A stretch of 53,014 bases of DNA from Treponema sp. (lineage in GTDB: Bacteria > Spirochaetota > Spirochaetia > Treponematales > Breznakiellaceae), in assembly GCA_031257675.1 (NCBI GenBank), contig JAIROG010000127.1, positions 1-53,014 on the forward strand, read 5' to 3'. The notes below the pieces were generated by a model. The model did not search any database. It was not told where the DNA came from and worked only from the letters and a program-made list of their open reading frames with translations. The number at the start of each line of letters is the position of its first letter. The stretch's first letter is position 1. Both the position numbers and the translations under genes were made by a program. Below are positions 1 to 8,528 of the stretch, piece after piece.

Positions 1-2
1 TC

Positions 3-401
3 GGAGACGACGCGCAATTTGAGGATGTCAACGAAGCGAACGCGCTGGCGCTTGACGGGCAGCAAAACCCGCGTACTACCAGCCACTTATACCTTTGGCG
101 CGGCGGCGAGCGAAAAAAAAGTTGTAGCTCAAGGCGACAACCCTTCGTTTGGCGGTTTAGCGCTGTCAGGAAGCTATGATTTTAATTGCCAAGCGCCGTT
201 TCTGCCGAGAACGTCGCCCGTGTCAGGGTCGATAAGCGTCACGGGCGACTACACCCCCCAAGAGGCTTGTACAGCTTCGCCCTCAACGGCGGCGGCTATT
301 ACGACTACGCGGGCGGCCCGTTCTCGGGCGCGGAAAAACTGGCGGCTATAGACACGGGGACTTCATCCGCCGCGCGGTCCATCTCATACAAAAGGTTTTA
401 G
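3..401 (+). pseudogene. Frameshifted gene of unknown function, 5' end outside window
   Basis: One protein can be read only by changing frame twice. Frame 3 gives a plausible stretch containing NEANALALDG and TTSHLYLWRG from the window edge to about 112. Frame 1 continues with FGGLALSGSYDF and GSISVTGDY to about 255. Frame 3 then resumes with SFALNGGGYYDYAG and ends at the stop at 399-401. The switches fall on a run of eight A (113-120) and a run of six C (254-259), so they may be sequencing errors as well as real mutations. The product family is not recognised; the Gly/Ser/Tyr-rich middle could be a phage or surface protein, which is a guess. The next gene starts 11 bases downstream behind a good ribosome binding site. 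Confidence 0.5.
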
Positions 402-412
402 CGGAGGTTATT

Positions 413-853
413 ATGGCTTTATCGGCAAACGAGGCTTTGCGCCCGGACACTTGCGAGTTGTTGTCACAATTAGTCCATGCGGGGTTCCCCGTCGGATACG
501 CCCGCATACATAGCTGGCATGTGAACCCCGGCGACCCGTCCTTCACCGCGCTCTTGGCTCTGTATTACAACGAGGACGCGCGAAGGGAAGACACGGACAA
601 TTGCGCCTGCTACGAGATAGGCGGGACTATGCCCGCGGAGGTTTTGGAGGCCCTCCAGAGGGCGGACGACAGGAGCGTCTTCTACGGGGTCGTCGAATGC
701 CTTATACATTTTCAGACGTATCAGCGGCAGTTAAGCGGCGTTGAGGACGACGAGGAATATATCGCGGCTCTTGACGAAAAACAACGGATGTTGCGGCGGA
801 TGGACGAGGACCTAGGCTTAAATCTTTCCGATTTTTTCATTCTGACGGCATGA
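413..853 (+). CDS. Hypothetical protein, 146 aa
   Basis: A 146-residue acidic soluble protein with no signal peptide, no membrane segment and no motif I recognise. The start is supported by a GGAGG-type ribosome binding site (GCGGAGGTT) six bases upstream of ATG. The stop overlaps the ATG of the following glycosyltransferase as ATGA, so the two are probably translationally coupled. The C-terminal half (LDEKQRMLRRMDEDLGLNLSDFF) looks helical, and the protein could be a small partner of the downstream enzyme. Function unknown; that it is a real gene is supported by the ribosome binding site, codon pattern and overlap. Confidence 0.6.
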   Translation: MALSANEALRPDTCELLSQLVHAGFPVGYARIHSWHVNPGDPSFTALLALYYNEDARREDTDNCACYEIGGTMPAEVLEALQRADDRSVFYGVVECLIHFQTYQRQLSGVEDDEEYIAALDEKQRMLRRMDEDLGLNLSDFFILTA

Positions 854-1956
854 GCGCGGCCCTCATAACCGTCGCTGTCCCGGCGTATAACGCCGGGCGC
901 GCCATAGAGTCGGCGCTTGAAAGCGCCTTGACCCAGTCGCTCGAAGACATCGAGATTCTGGTCGTCAACGACGGCTCCCAAGACAATACGAAAGCGGTCG
1001 TTGAGCGCGCCGCCGCTTCAGACGGGCGCGTTGTCCTGATAAACCGGGCGGAAAACAAAGGCGTGTCGGCGGCCCGCGAAACGCTCGTTGAGAACGCGCG
1101 CGGCGAATATATATTTTGGCTTGACGCGGACGACCGCATGCTGAGAGCGGACGCGCTGGAGTTGTTATTACAGGCGGCGGGGGCGGACAACGATATGGTC
1201 TTCTTCGGCGAGTTGAATCAAAGAATCGGCGGCAGAGCGCCCGCCCCGCCGAGCGGTTTTCCTAGGGACGCCCTAATCCGGCGCGCCATAAGGCGGCGCA
1301 CCGTCTCCTTGCGGCCGTTTACAAGAAGAAGCTTGTTAAACCGCTGTGTTTTTCCGGCGCGGAACTTCGGCGAAGACATGGCGCTGACGATCCAATGCCT
1401 CGTATACGCGCGTAAAATAGCGTTCTCGCCGCATATTTTATACCACTACATCAAAAACCCCTTGTCGATATGCAACAACCCCCGCAACGCGCTGAGAAAC
1501 GCGGACGACATGACGGCGATGTTGGAGTGGGCGGGCGCGTTCTTGACGGAGCGCGGACTCCCCGATATCGCAAAAACGGCGGAGGAGGAAAAAGCCGTCT
1601 CGTTAAGATACAGCCGTTTAATCCGGCGGGGGCCGATTCAAACACGCCCGTATTTAATCGAGGAGGGGCGCCGGCCTTTGATAAAGACCCGCGGCCGCTC
1701 GGCGTACAGAGAGTTTGCCCTATGCTGTAAGGGAGGCTCAGACCTAATGGCACCCTGCGCGTTTGGCGGCGCGATGAAACTATCGCGTGACGCCGCCGGC
1801 GTGTATTATACGTCTGGCTGCTGTTTTTTTCACGGCGCCCGCGCGCACCCGATATTTTGGACTTTCCCAAGGCGGCGGAGGAATACGGGAAGAAACGCCG
1901 CTCCTGTTACTGCCCGTCGTATAAGAAGAGCGGCGGGGAAAGCCGTCTCGTCATAG
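850..1956 (+). CDS. Family 2 glycosyltransferase, C-terminal part uncertain
   Basis: The N-terminal 120 residues are a typical GT-A glycosyltransferase: ITVAVPAYNAGRAIESALES, then EILVVNDGSQDNT for nucleotide-sugar binding, then KGVSAARE and the metal-binding DxD-type FWLDADD. These enzymes move a sugar from a nucleotide donor to glycan, lipid or protein acceptors at the cytoplasmic membrane. A second conserved block (FGEDMALTIQC, then SPHILYHYI) is visible near residues 175-200. After about residue 255 the translation becomes Arg-rich and lacks family features, and it overlaps the next gene by 100 bases in another frame, so the true C-terminus is probably altered by a frameshift near 1620-1850. 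ATGA overlap with the upstream gene. Acceptor unknown; the radical-SAM neighbour suggests a surface glycan or protein modification locus. Confidence 0.75.
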   Translation: MSAALITVAVPAYNAGRAIESALESALTQSLEDIEILVVNDGSQDNTKAVVERAAASDGRVVLINRAENKGVSAARETLVENARGEYIFWLDADDRMLRADALELLLQAAGADNDMVFFGELNQRIGGRAPAPPSGFPRDALIRRAIRRRTVSLRPFTRRSLLNRCVFPARNFGEDMALTIQCLVYARKIAFSPHILYHYIKNPLSICNNPRNALRNADDMTAMLEWAGAFLTERGLPDIAKTAEEEKAVSLRYSRLIRRGPIQTRPYLIEEGRRPLIKTRGRSAYREFALCCKGGSDLMAPCAFGGAMKLSRDAAGVYYTSGCCFFHGARAHPIFWTFPRRRRNTGRNAAPVTARRIRRAAGKAVSS

Positions 1957-2718
1957 CGCTTAGCCCGCCTTGTAATCTGCGGCGCAAGATGTGTCCTTCC
2001 GTCGTATACGGGTCACAGGCTTATATTGCGGACGCCGCCGAGTCCAAACGGGCGTTCGCCGCCGCGATTGACTATTTCGAAGAGATTGTTTTGTGCGGCG
2101 GGGAATATTTCTTCTGGGACGGCGGGATGGAATCGCTTTTATCCGTCAGGGAGGAGAATCATGTAAAAACAATTCAGGTCGTCACCAACGGCGCGTTGCT
2201 CGATGGAGACAAAATCGCCCTGCTGAAGGAGCGTTTCACCGGAATTGGAAAAGAAATCATGTTTGCGATCAGTCTAAGCGGTACGACGGCGGCGGCTTAC
2301 AAAGACGTGTGCGGCTCCGATGGCTTTGACGTGGCGGTGGAGAATATCAAGACCGCCCGCGACCGCGGCGCGCTTCTTACGGCGGTTTACACGCTGTCCA
2401 TACATAATCAAGCCGATTGGATCAACGCCCCGCGTTTTTTCCATGATTTAGGGGTTTATTATACGGCGAATTTCGACAGCCTGAACCCGGGACTCTTTGT
2501 TAATGAAAAAGGGGATGTCGTCAATTCGTTTTTTCAGGCGTTTCTAGACGAGCATTTCAAATATTTTAGCTCGCTGCGTCAAAACACGCTCCCTTTGATA
2601 GTGTATAACGGCGAGAGAATTCTTTCCTCAGTGTAGCAAGCAGCGCTGAACTATGGGGAGGACACCGCGCCGGCGATCCGCAGAGAGCAGGTTAAAAGCA
2701 TGGTAAAATCTAGGTAAA
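1857..2718 (+). pseudogene. Radical-SAM enzyme relic lacking one cluster cysteine
   Basis: The reading frame at 1857-2636 resembles the core of a radical-SAM protein: LVIALSPPCNLRRKMCPSV, then IVLCGGEYF, IQVVTNGALL and a later partial barrel. Radical-SAM enzymes use C-x3-C-x2-C to hold a 4Fe-4S cluster. Here the spacing is kept (codons at 1971, 1983 and 1992), but the middle position is CGC (Arg), one transition from TGC (Cys), so the cluster should not assemble normally. The C-terminus appears to continue in another frame after the 2636 stop (LNYGEDTAPAIRREQ, ending 2718). In this frame the protein-like sequence also extends upstream of the TTG at 1857 (LYVWLLFF), so the true start is unclear. 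A catalytically dead homologue is possible, but decay is the simpler reading. Confidence 0.6.
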
Positions 2719-2736
2719 ACAGGCTAAATTCCCAAA

Positions 2737-3010
2737 CTATATGCAAATTTTTCCCATTCTTTTTGCACAGTTACAATTGGCGCGCCGGTCACAATGTAAA
2801 AATATGAATCCGGTTTGTTTTAATACACAGCTCATTTCTATAACACGTTCTTTAAGCCGTTCAATATAACGGTTTATATCTCCCGTCCATCTGTCCTGAA
2901 AACTTCTTATTTCCCCGTCATCGTCCCAAATAACTTCATATTGCTAAAAAACGGCGGATCACGGTATATTAAATCAATGGTTTCATTTTCAATATTTCAA
3001 GATTATCATT
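2737..3010 (-). pseudogene. DNA methyltransferase fragment (DPPF type), frameshifted
   Basis: On the minus strand a chain of short fragments in different frames matches the order found in beta-class N4/N6 DNA methyltransferases: NDNLEILK, then ENETIDLIYRDPPFFSN with catalytic motif IV DPPF, then YEVIWDDDGEIRSFQDRW, then GDINRYIERLKERVIEM and FIFLHCDRRAN, ending at the stop at 2737-2739. Joining them needs at least three frameshifts, and the rest of the gene is missing at both ends. It was probably a restriction-modification methylase or orphan solitary methylase. It lies between the decayed glycosyltransferase/radical-SAM locus and a hairpin repeat, in a region with no intact gene from 2719 to 4010. 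Confidence 0.75.
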
Positions 3011-3349
3011 CGGGAATGAGTTTGTTTGTGAAATAGCCGAAATCGTTTTGCGCAAAATTACGCATAATGTTCCTATGCGGACTGTCGTATACAAGTCTAT
3101 CGCGGGATCTCCCGCCTGCAACAGAGACGCTTTCGGAACGCTTTCCGCGTTTGACGCGCCGCATATTCGCGTTGTTCATTTCATCCCCTCTGTCCGGCGC
3201 CTTCAACCGGCAGGATAGCGGCTCCGGGGCGCAGACGGGAAAGCCCATTCCAAAGACCGCGAGGCTTGTTCCAAAAAGGAGAAGCCGCCGCGCGATGTTG
3301 AGGGTTGCGGAAACGAAACGTCTGCCAAAGCGAAAATGGTTATGTGCTG

Positions 3350-3476
3350 AGCTTGTTCCAAAACTCGGTTAGTTTTGGACAAGCTCTTGGAAAAACCGGC
3401 CAAAAGTCCGGTTTTTCCCTTAAATCTAAGGAAGCTGTTCCAAAAACTGAAGTTTTGGAACAGCCCTTGCTAATAA
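3350..3476 (+). repeat. Three-hairpin dispersed repeat, copy 1
   Basis: Three consecutive hairpins. Hairpin 1 (3350-3385) has arms AGCTTGTTCCAAAAC and GTTTTGGACAAGCT around TCGGTTA. Hairpin 2 (3389-3418) has 11-base arms GGAAAAACCGG and CCGGTTTTTCC. Hairpin 3 (3434-3464) has arms GCTGTTCCAAAA and TTTTGGAACAGC around ACTGAAG. A tail reading CTAATAA follows. The same architecture recurs at 29064-29202 with different stem sequences but the same loop cores, and in reduced form at 51818-51889 and 17438-17480. Function unknown. Confidence 0.75.
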
Positions 3477-3926
3477 AAGATATTGCAGGGGAATGCAACC
3501 GTGACAAGAGAACGAGCGTCCGCTTAAATCCGCTGTCCGCGTCATAGTGTTTTATACCCCCTTTCTTTTGACCCGCTTGCTTTTATGCAAGATCGTTCTA
3601 GAGCTTGTTTTGAAACGGCGTCGTCCCGCATTGTTTTGAAAGAATATGCAAGCCCTATTTTTCAAACCCGCGCTTTTTTTGCTCCGCCGGAAGCGGCCTT
3701 TCAGCGCCTTCCCAAAAAGCGCCATGCAGTCCGTTTGTTTTTTATTGAACAAGTCAAGTCTAGTATAGATTGTCATTAAGGGCGGCGCGACTGCGCCCTC
3801 AAGCCGTGAATGCCCTTCCCCGTCGTAAGAGAACAACCATTCGCGCCGCTCATAATCCTCCCTGTTCAGACGCGCTGTCTGTCAACGGGACACGTTTAAT
3901 TTTTTGCTCATACATTACGCTTTTTC
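3477..3926. other. Intergenic, no gene recognised
   Basis: No convincing gene. A 94-codon minus-strand frame at 3552-3836 is Lys/Arg-rich and shows no family motif or good ribosome binding site. The stretch may hold further degraded mobile sequence. Confidence 0.4.
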
Positions 3927-3955
3927 TTGACGTTTAACTTCCGTTTCAGTATTTT
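3927..3955 (+). promoter_or_regulatory. Promoter upstream of grpE
   Basis: TTGACG (3927-3932) and TATTTT (3950-3955) are separated by 17 bases, a good housekeeping sigma-70 layout, about 55 bases before grpE. No CIRCE element (TTAGCACTC-N9-GAGTGCTAA) is visible between here and the gene, and no hrcA precedes grpE in the window. Confidence 0.5.
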
Positions 3956-4010
3956 TCAAATAGAACTATTGCAACAACGATCAAATTTGAAAGATAAATA
4001 AAGGTACGAT

Positions 4011-4646
4011 ATGGAAAAGGAAGAACGTAAAGAAGAGCCTGCCGCAAACGCAAATGAAACGCCGGTAGAACAGCCCGCGCCGGTTGAACAGGCGGATGCG
4101 CAGGTTGCCGGACAGAAAATCACGGATGAGGAGCAAATAGAAGAGGCTCCTCTTGACGACGCCGCGAAAATAGAACAACTGGAGCGGCAGATCGAGGGGT
4201 TGAGAGATCAATATCTGCGCAAAGTCGCGGATTTTGAGAATTTCCGTAAACGCATGAACCGCGAAAAGCAGGAAGCCATTGAATATGCGAACACCGCTCT
4301 TCTGCTTGATATTATTCAAGTGATGGATGATTTTGAACGGGCGCTTCGCGCGGCCTCTGCGACGTTCGAAAATGCGGAGAATTGGACGGACAAGGATTTT
4401 CAGACCTTCTATGAGGGCGTCAGCATGATAGAAAAGCGGCTTTCCTCCCAGCTTGAAAACAAATGGGGGTTAAAACGCTTTGATTCTGCGGGAGAAGCCT
4501 TTGATCCGAACCGGCACGAGGCGCTTATGGTGGAAAAATCGTCCGAAGCAAGCGAGGCGAAGGTCGCGGAAGACCTTGTGAAGGGGTATACCCTGAAAGA
4601 TAGAGTAATCAGGCCGGCAAAAGTCAAGGTAACGATGCCGGAGTGA
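4011..4646 (+). CDS. grpE: Nucleotide exchange factor GrpE
   Basis: GrpE dimerises through a long N-terminal coiled coil and releases ADP from DnaK in the cytoplasmic Hsp70 cycle. The first 45 residues are acidic and disordered, as usual. Residues about 50-100 form the coiled coil (IEQLERQIEGLRDQYLRK), followed by the signature DFENFRKRMNREKQEA and the C-terminal beta domain ending VIRPAKVKV. At 211 aa it has normal length and looks intact. Start chosen at ATG 4011 behind AAAGG. It lies 21 bases before dnaK, and the order grpE-dnaK-dnaJ indicates one heat-shock unit, although no HrcA site is seen. Confidence 0.97.
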   Translation: MEKEERKEEPAANANETPVEQPAPVEQADAQVAGQKITDEEQIEEAPLDDAAKIEQLERQIEGLRDQYLRKVADFENFRKRMNREKQEAIEYANTALLLDIIQVMDDFERALRAASATFENAENWTDKDFQTFYEGVSMIEKRLSSQLENKWGLKRFDSAGEAFDPNRHEALMVEKSSEASEAKVAEDLVKGYTLKDRVIRPAKVKVTMPE

Positions 4647-4667
4647 CGCAACATAAAGGAGATTGTT

Positions 4668-6611
4668 ATGGGAAAAATTATAGGAATTGACTTAGGCACG
4701 ACCAATTCGTGCGTAGCTGTTTTGGAAGGCGGCGAACCTGTCGTTATTCAGAACTCGGAAGGCGGAAGAACTACGCCGTCTATCGTGGGTTTTACGAGCA
4801 AGGGCGAGCGTGTGGCGGGTCAGCCCGCGAAAAACCAAATGATTACGAACCCTGAGAATACGGTTTATTCGATTAAACGGTTTATGGGGCGCAGGTACTC
4901 GGAGGTCGGAAGCGAAATGAAGCTCGTTCCCTATAAGGTGGCTGAACAGGGCAACGATGTCCGCGTTGATATTAACGGCAAGAAATACTCACCGCAGGAA
5001 ATCTCCGCTTTTGTTTTGCAGAAAATGAAAAAGACAGCCGAAGATTACCTGGGCGAAACCGTTACGGAAGCGGTCATCACGGTGCCTGCGTACTTCAACG
5101 ACGCCCAGCGTCAGGCGACCAAAGACGCCGGCAAGATCGCGGGACTTGAAGTGAAACGCATCATCAACGAGCCGACCGCCGCTTCTTTGGCGTTTGGCTT
5201 TAACAAGGATCAAAGGAAGGAAAAAACCCTCGCGGTCTACGACTTGGGCGGCGGCACCTTCGACGTGTCTATTCTCGAACTCGGTGATGGCGTTTTCGAG
5301 GTGAAGTCCACCAACGGCGACACTCACTTGGGCGGCGACGACTTTGACCGCCGCATACAGGAATGGCTCATCCAAGAATTCAAGAATGACACAGGCATCG
5401 ACCTCGGCAAAGACAGAATGGCGTTGCAGCGTCTGCGCGAAGCCGCTGAGAAAGCGAAGATCGACCTTTCCAACCTGCAAACAACGGAAATCAACCTGCC
5501 GTTTATCACGGCGGATCAGAGCGGTCCCAAGCACTTGCAGAAGACCCTCTCCCGCGCCAAGTTCGAGCAGATGGTGGACGATCTCTTTGAGCGGTCAAAA
5601 GAACCGTGTAAAAAGGCGCTTGCCGACGCTGGTCTCACGGCGGATAAAATTGACGAGGTTATCCTTGTCGGCGGCTCCACCCGTATTCCCAAAGTGCAGC
5701 AGATCGTCAAAGACTTGTTCAAGAAAGAGCCGAACCGCGGGGTGAACCCGGATGAAGCGGTCGCCATTGGCGCGGCGATTCAGGGCGGCATTTTGGGCGG
5801 CGATGTCCACGACGTGCTGTTGCTGGACGTTACCCCGCTCTCGCTTGGCATTGAAACATTGGGCGGCGTTATGACCAAACTCATTCCGCGCAACACCACG
5901 ATCCCCACCCGCAAAAGCCAGACGTTTTCCACGGCGGCTGACGGGCAGACTGCGGTTACCATACACGTCCTACAGGGCGAGCGGGAAATGGCAAGCCAGA
6001 ACCGGACATTGGGCAACTTCAACCTTGAAGGCATTCCGCCCGCTCCTCGCGGCATTCCGCAGATTGAGGTGACATTCGATATTGACGCAAACGGCATCGT
6101 TCATGTGTCCGCCAAAGATTTAGGCACCGGCAAGGAGCAAAAAATACGCATCGAAAGTTCGTCCGGCTTAAACGACTCTGATATTGATCGCATGGTCAAA
6201 GACGCGGAACTGCATGCCGAAGAAGACAGGCGTGAAAAAGAGAAGGCCGAAGCCCGAAATGAAGCGGAAGCGTTGATCTATGGCATTGAGAAAAATGTCA
6301 AAGAATTGGGAGATAAGGTGGGCGCTTCCGACAAATCCAAAGTGGAAGAGGCTGTCGCGGACCTGAAACGCGCCCTTGAAAGCGGCGATGTGCAGGCTAT
6401 AAAAGATAAAACCGAGTCTTTGAAACAGGCGTACTACAAAATCGCCGAAGAAGTGTACAAAAATCAAGGGGCGCAGCAGGGCGGCGCGGAAACCGGAGCG
6501 CAGCCAGAGTTTGACAATAATGCCAATAGCGGCGGGGGCGCTCAAAGCGGCGGCGGAGACAATACCAAGCCTGCCGAAGACGCGGACTACGAGGTGGTAG
6601 ACGATAAATAG
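4668..6611 (+). CDS. dnaK: Chaperone DnaK (Hsp70)
   Basis: ATP-dependent Hsp70 chaperone that binds exposed hydrophobic segments of client proteins in the cytoplasm. The ATPase domain opens with [13 protein letters not shown] and carries [10 protein letters not shown] and the adenosine loop [10 protein letters not shown]. The interdomain linker [15 protein letters not shown] lies near residue 390, then the substrate-binding beta domain (IPRNTTIPT) and the helical lid. The tail is Gly/Asn-rich and ends in the classic EVVDDK. At 647 aa it is full length and undamaged. Ribosome binding site AAAGGAG precedes ATG. It follows grpE by 21 bases and is 152 bases upstream of dnaJ. Confidence 0.99.
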   Translation: MGKIIGIDLGTTNSCVAVLEGGEPVVIQNSEGGRTTPSIVGFTSKGERVAGQPAKNQMITNPENTVYSIKRFMGRRYSEVGSEMKLVPYKVAEQGNDVRVDINGKKYSPQEISAFVLQKMKKTAEDYLGETVTEAVITVPAYFNDAQRQATKDAGKIAGLEVKRIINEPTAASLAFGFNKDQRKEKTLAVYDLGGGTFDVSILELGDGVFEVKSTNGDTHLGGDDFDRRIQEWLIQEFKNDTGIDLGKDRMALQRLREAAEKAKIDLSNLQTTEINLPFITADQSGPKHLQKTLSRAKFEQMVDDLFERSKEPCKKALADAGLTADKIDEVILVGGSTRIPKVQQIVKDLFKKEPNRGVNPDEAVAIGAAIQGGILGGDVHDVLLLDVTPLSLGIETLGGVMTKLIPRNTTIPTRKSQTFSTAADGQTAVTIHVLQGEREMASQNRTLGNFNLEGIPPAPRGIPQIEVTFDIDANGIVHVSAKDLGTGKEQKIRIESSSGLNDSDIDRMVKDAELHAEEDRREKEKAEARNEAEALIYGIEKNVKELGDKVGASDKSKVEEAVADLKRALESGDVQAIKDKTESLKQAYYKIAEEVYKNQGAQQGGAETGAQPEFDNNANSGGGAQSGGGDNTKPAEDADYEVVDDK

Positions 6612-6763
6612 GAGGATGGGGAGCGGAAGCAGGGCTTGAGCGCGAGGCGCATTCAGCGAAAATGTAGGGAACGCATGGAGTGAAGCTCATTGTGAGCGTT
6701 CTTATATAATGTGCGGGGCGTCTTGCGAGACATTCATCTCCTGTGTTCCAATCTCCACTAAAA

Positions 6764-7888
6764 ATGGCAAAACGGGATTACTATGAAGTCTTGGGCGTAC
6801 AGAAAAACGCATCCAAAGACGATATAAAAAAAGCGTATCGAAAACTCGCTGTTCAATACCATCCTGATAAGAATCCGGGCGACAAAGGAGCCGAAGAAAA
6901 GTTTAAGGAAGCGACTGAAGCCTATGAAGTCTTGGGCGACGATGAAAAAAAGGCGGCTTACGATCAATACGGTTTTGCTGGTGTTGACGGGATGAGCGGC
7001 GGACAGGATTTCTCTCACTTTTCTCAGACATTTCGGGGGTTTGAAGATATTTTCGGCGGCGATTTCTCCAGTATTTTCGATATGTTCGGCATGGGCGGCG
7101 GCTCGCGGCATTCAAGCGCCAGCGGCGTACGCCAAGGCGCCAACCTTCGCTACGACATAGAACTCCCGTTCAAGGATGCGGTTTACGGCACCAAAGTTGA
7201 GATTCAATACACCCACAACGAAATCTGCGCCTCCTGCAAAGGTTCGGGGGCTTCAAGCGGAACAGGCAGGAAAACCTGCCCCACCTGCCACGGAAGCGGA
7301 CAGGTGCGGCGCAGCCAAGGCTTTTTCACCATGGCGACGACATGTCCGAACTGTAGGGGCGAAGGCGTCATCATAGAACACCCGTGTTCAAGTTGCGACG
7401 GGTCCGGCGTTCAGAAAAAACGGCAAAAACTCTCGGTTACCATTCCCGCCGGTGTGGAAGACGGCAAGCGTGTCATCGTCCCGAAGCAAGGCGACGCGGG
7501 ACAGAATGGAGGCGCGGCGGGCGATCTGTACGTATTCATCAAGATAAAGCCCCACGAATACTTTGAGCGCTACGGCGCCGATCTGTACTGCGCGATTCCC
7601 ATTTCCATCACGCAGGCGGCTCTCGGCTCAGAGGTGCGCATCACGACGCTTGATGGAAAAACCATCAAGGTAAAAGTCCCGGCGGGCAGCCAAAACAACA
7701 AACTTTTGCGCGTACGGGATGAAGGAGTGTCGACGGGGGGCTACCACGGCGACCTTTACATTAAACTCATCGTCAAAACGCCTGAAAAGCTCTCGAAGCG
7801 GAGCAGGGAACTGCTGGAAGAAATTTCCCGCATTGAGGGGGAAGAAGAAAGCCCGAAGCCGATACCGTTAGCCGCCTTGCAAGATTAG
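6764..7888 (+). CDS. dnaJ: Co-chaperone DnaJ (Hsp40)
   Basis: DnaJ delivers unfolded clients to DnaK and stimulates its ATPase. The J domain ([11 protein letters not shown], with HPD in YHPDKNPGD) is followed by a Gly/Phe-rich linker with a Ser/His patch, four CxxCxGxG-type zinc repeats between about residues 140 and 220 ([32 protein letters not shown]) and the C-terminal client-binding domain. I chose ATG 6764 (MAKRDYYE, 374 aa) because it gives the family N-terminus; a GTG seven codons earlier is open but unlikely. No clear ribosome binding site is visible. The 152-base gap after dnaK contains a weak TATAAT-like box, so separate transcription is possible. Confidence 0.97.
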   Translation: MAKRDYYEVLGVQKNASKDDIKKAYRKLAVQYHPDKNPGDKGAEEKFKEATEAYEVLGDDEKKAAYDQYGFAGVDGMSGGQDFSHFSQTFRGFEDIFGGDFSSIFDMFGMGGGSRHSSASGVRQGANLRYDIELPFKDAVYGTKVEIQYTHNEICASCKGSGASSGTGRKTCPTCHGSGQVRRSQGFFTMATTCPNCRGEGVIIEHPCSSCDGSGVQKKRQKLSVTIPAGVEDGKRVIVPKQGDAGQNGGAAGDLYVFIKIKPHEYFERYGADLYCAIPISITQAALGSEVRITTLDGKTIKVKVPAGSQNNKLLRVRDEGVSTGGYHGDLYIKLIVKTPEKLSKRSRELLEEISRIEGEEESPKPIPLAALQD

Positions 7889-7905
7889 TACATTTGTGGT
7901 ATAGT
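7877..7905 (+). promoter_or_regulatory. Promoter of carD-ispD, almost leaderless
   Basis: TTGCAA (7877-7882) overlaps the end of dnaJ and is 17 bases from TATAGT (7900-7905). Transcription would start near 7912, within a few bases of the carD ATG at 7914 or 7920, leaving little or no 5' leader. Confidence 0.6.
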
Positions 7906-7913
7906 ATCCATTA

Positions 7914-8528
7914 ATGAATATGGACTATGTACAAACTAAATTCCATGTTGATCAGCAAGTTGTATATCCTAGTCAGGGTGTGGGAAAGATCAAGGCGATT
8001 GAAAATAGAAACTTTAAAGGCGTCCAAACCCCGTATTATGTCATTTATTTTGAAGTGTCCGACATGATAAGCATGATACCGGTGGAAAAAGCTCATGAAT
8101 TGGGGATTAGGGCTATTGTATCACCGGAAGAAGCTGAAGAGGCGCTTAATTTTATTGGCGAAAAATACGACCCCATACCTTCAGACTGGAAGCTCCGGTA
8201 TCAACTGAATCTCGACCTCCTCAAGAAAGGGAGCATCATGGATATTGCCGCCATTGTACGCTCTCTGTACCACCGCAGTCAGATAAAAGAACTCCCTATT
8301 ATGGAAAGAAAATTGTACGACTCCGCAAAAAAACTCATGGAAGATGAGATTGCCTTCTCCCTGAACAAAAACCACGAAGACGTTGAACGCATAATATTCG
8401 AGCAACTGGAATGCACCGCTTTAGGTGAAGAAGCCGCCGGATATGAGGCGGAAGATGCCGTTGGGCTGGATGATATTGTTGACAATGAAGACGCTGTAGA
8501 TCCGATTGAAGAATTGCCCAATGAATGA
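7914..8528 (+). CDS. carD: CarD-family transcription regulator
   Basis: CarD proteins bind the RNA polymerase beta subunit through an N-terminal Tudor-like domain and stabilise the open promoter complex. That domain is clear at residues 9-65 (VDQQVVYPSQGVGKIKAIE, YYVIYFEVSDMISMIPVEKA), followed by the helical DNA-contacting domain (LKKGSIMDIAAIVRSLYHRS, MERKLYDSAKKLMEDEIA). The last 35 residues are acidic and probably disordered. Length 204 aa from ATG 7914 (202 from ATG 7920; the choice is open because no ribosome binding site separates them). The gene overlaps ispD by 8 bases. A CarD gene directly before ispD is, as I recall, also found in Treponema pallidum. Confidence 0.92.
   Translation: MNMDYVQTKFHVDQQVVYPSQGVGKIKAIENRNFKGVQTPYYVIYFEVSDMISMIPVEKAHELGIRAIVSPEEAEEALNFIGEKYDPIPSDWKLRYQLNLDLLKKGSIMDIAAIVRSLYHRSQIKELPIMERKLYDSAKKLMEDEIAFSLNKNHEDVERIIFEQLECTALGEEAAGYEAEDAVGLDDIVDNEDAVDPIEELPNE

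Noticed and set aside
3006-3372. Overlapping frames on both strands (3006-3248 minus, 3067-3372 plus) as genes
   Set aside because: No motif or ribosome binding site; they adjoin the methyltransferase relic and run into the hairpin repeat.
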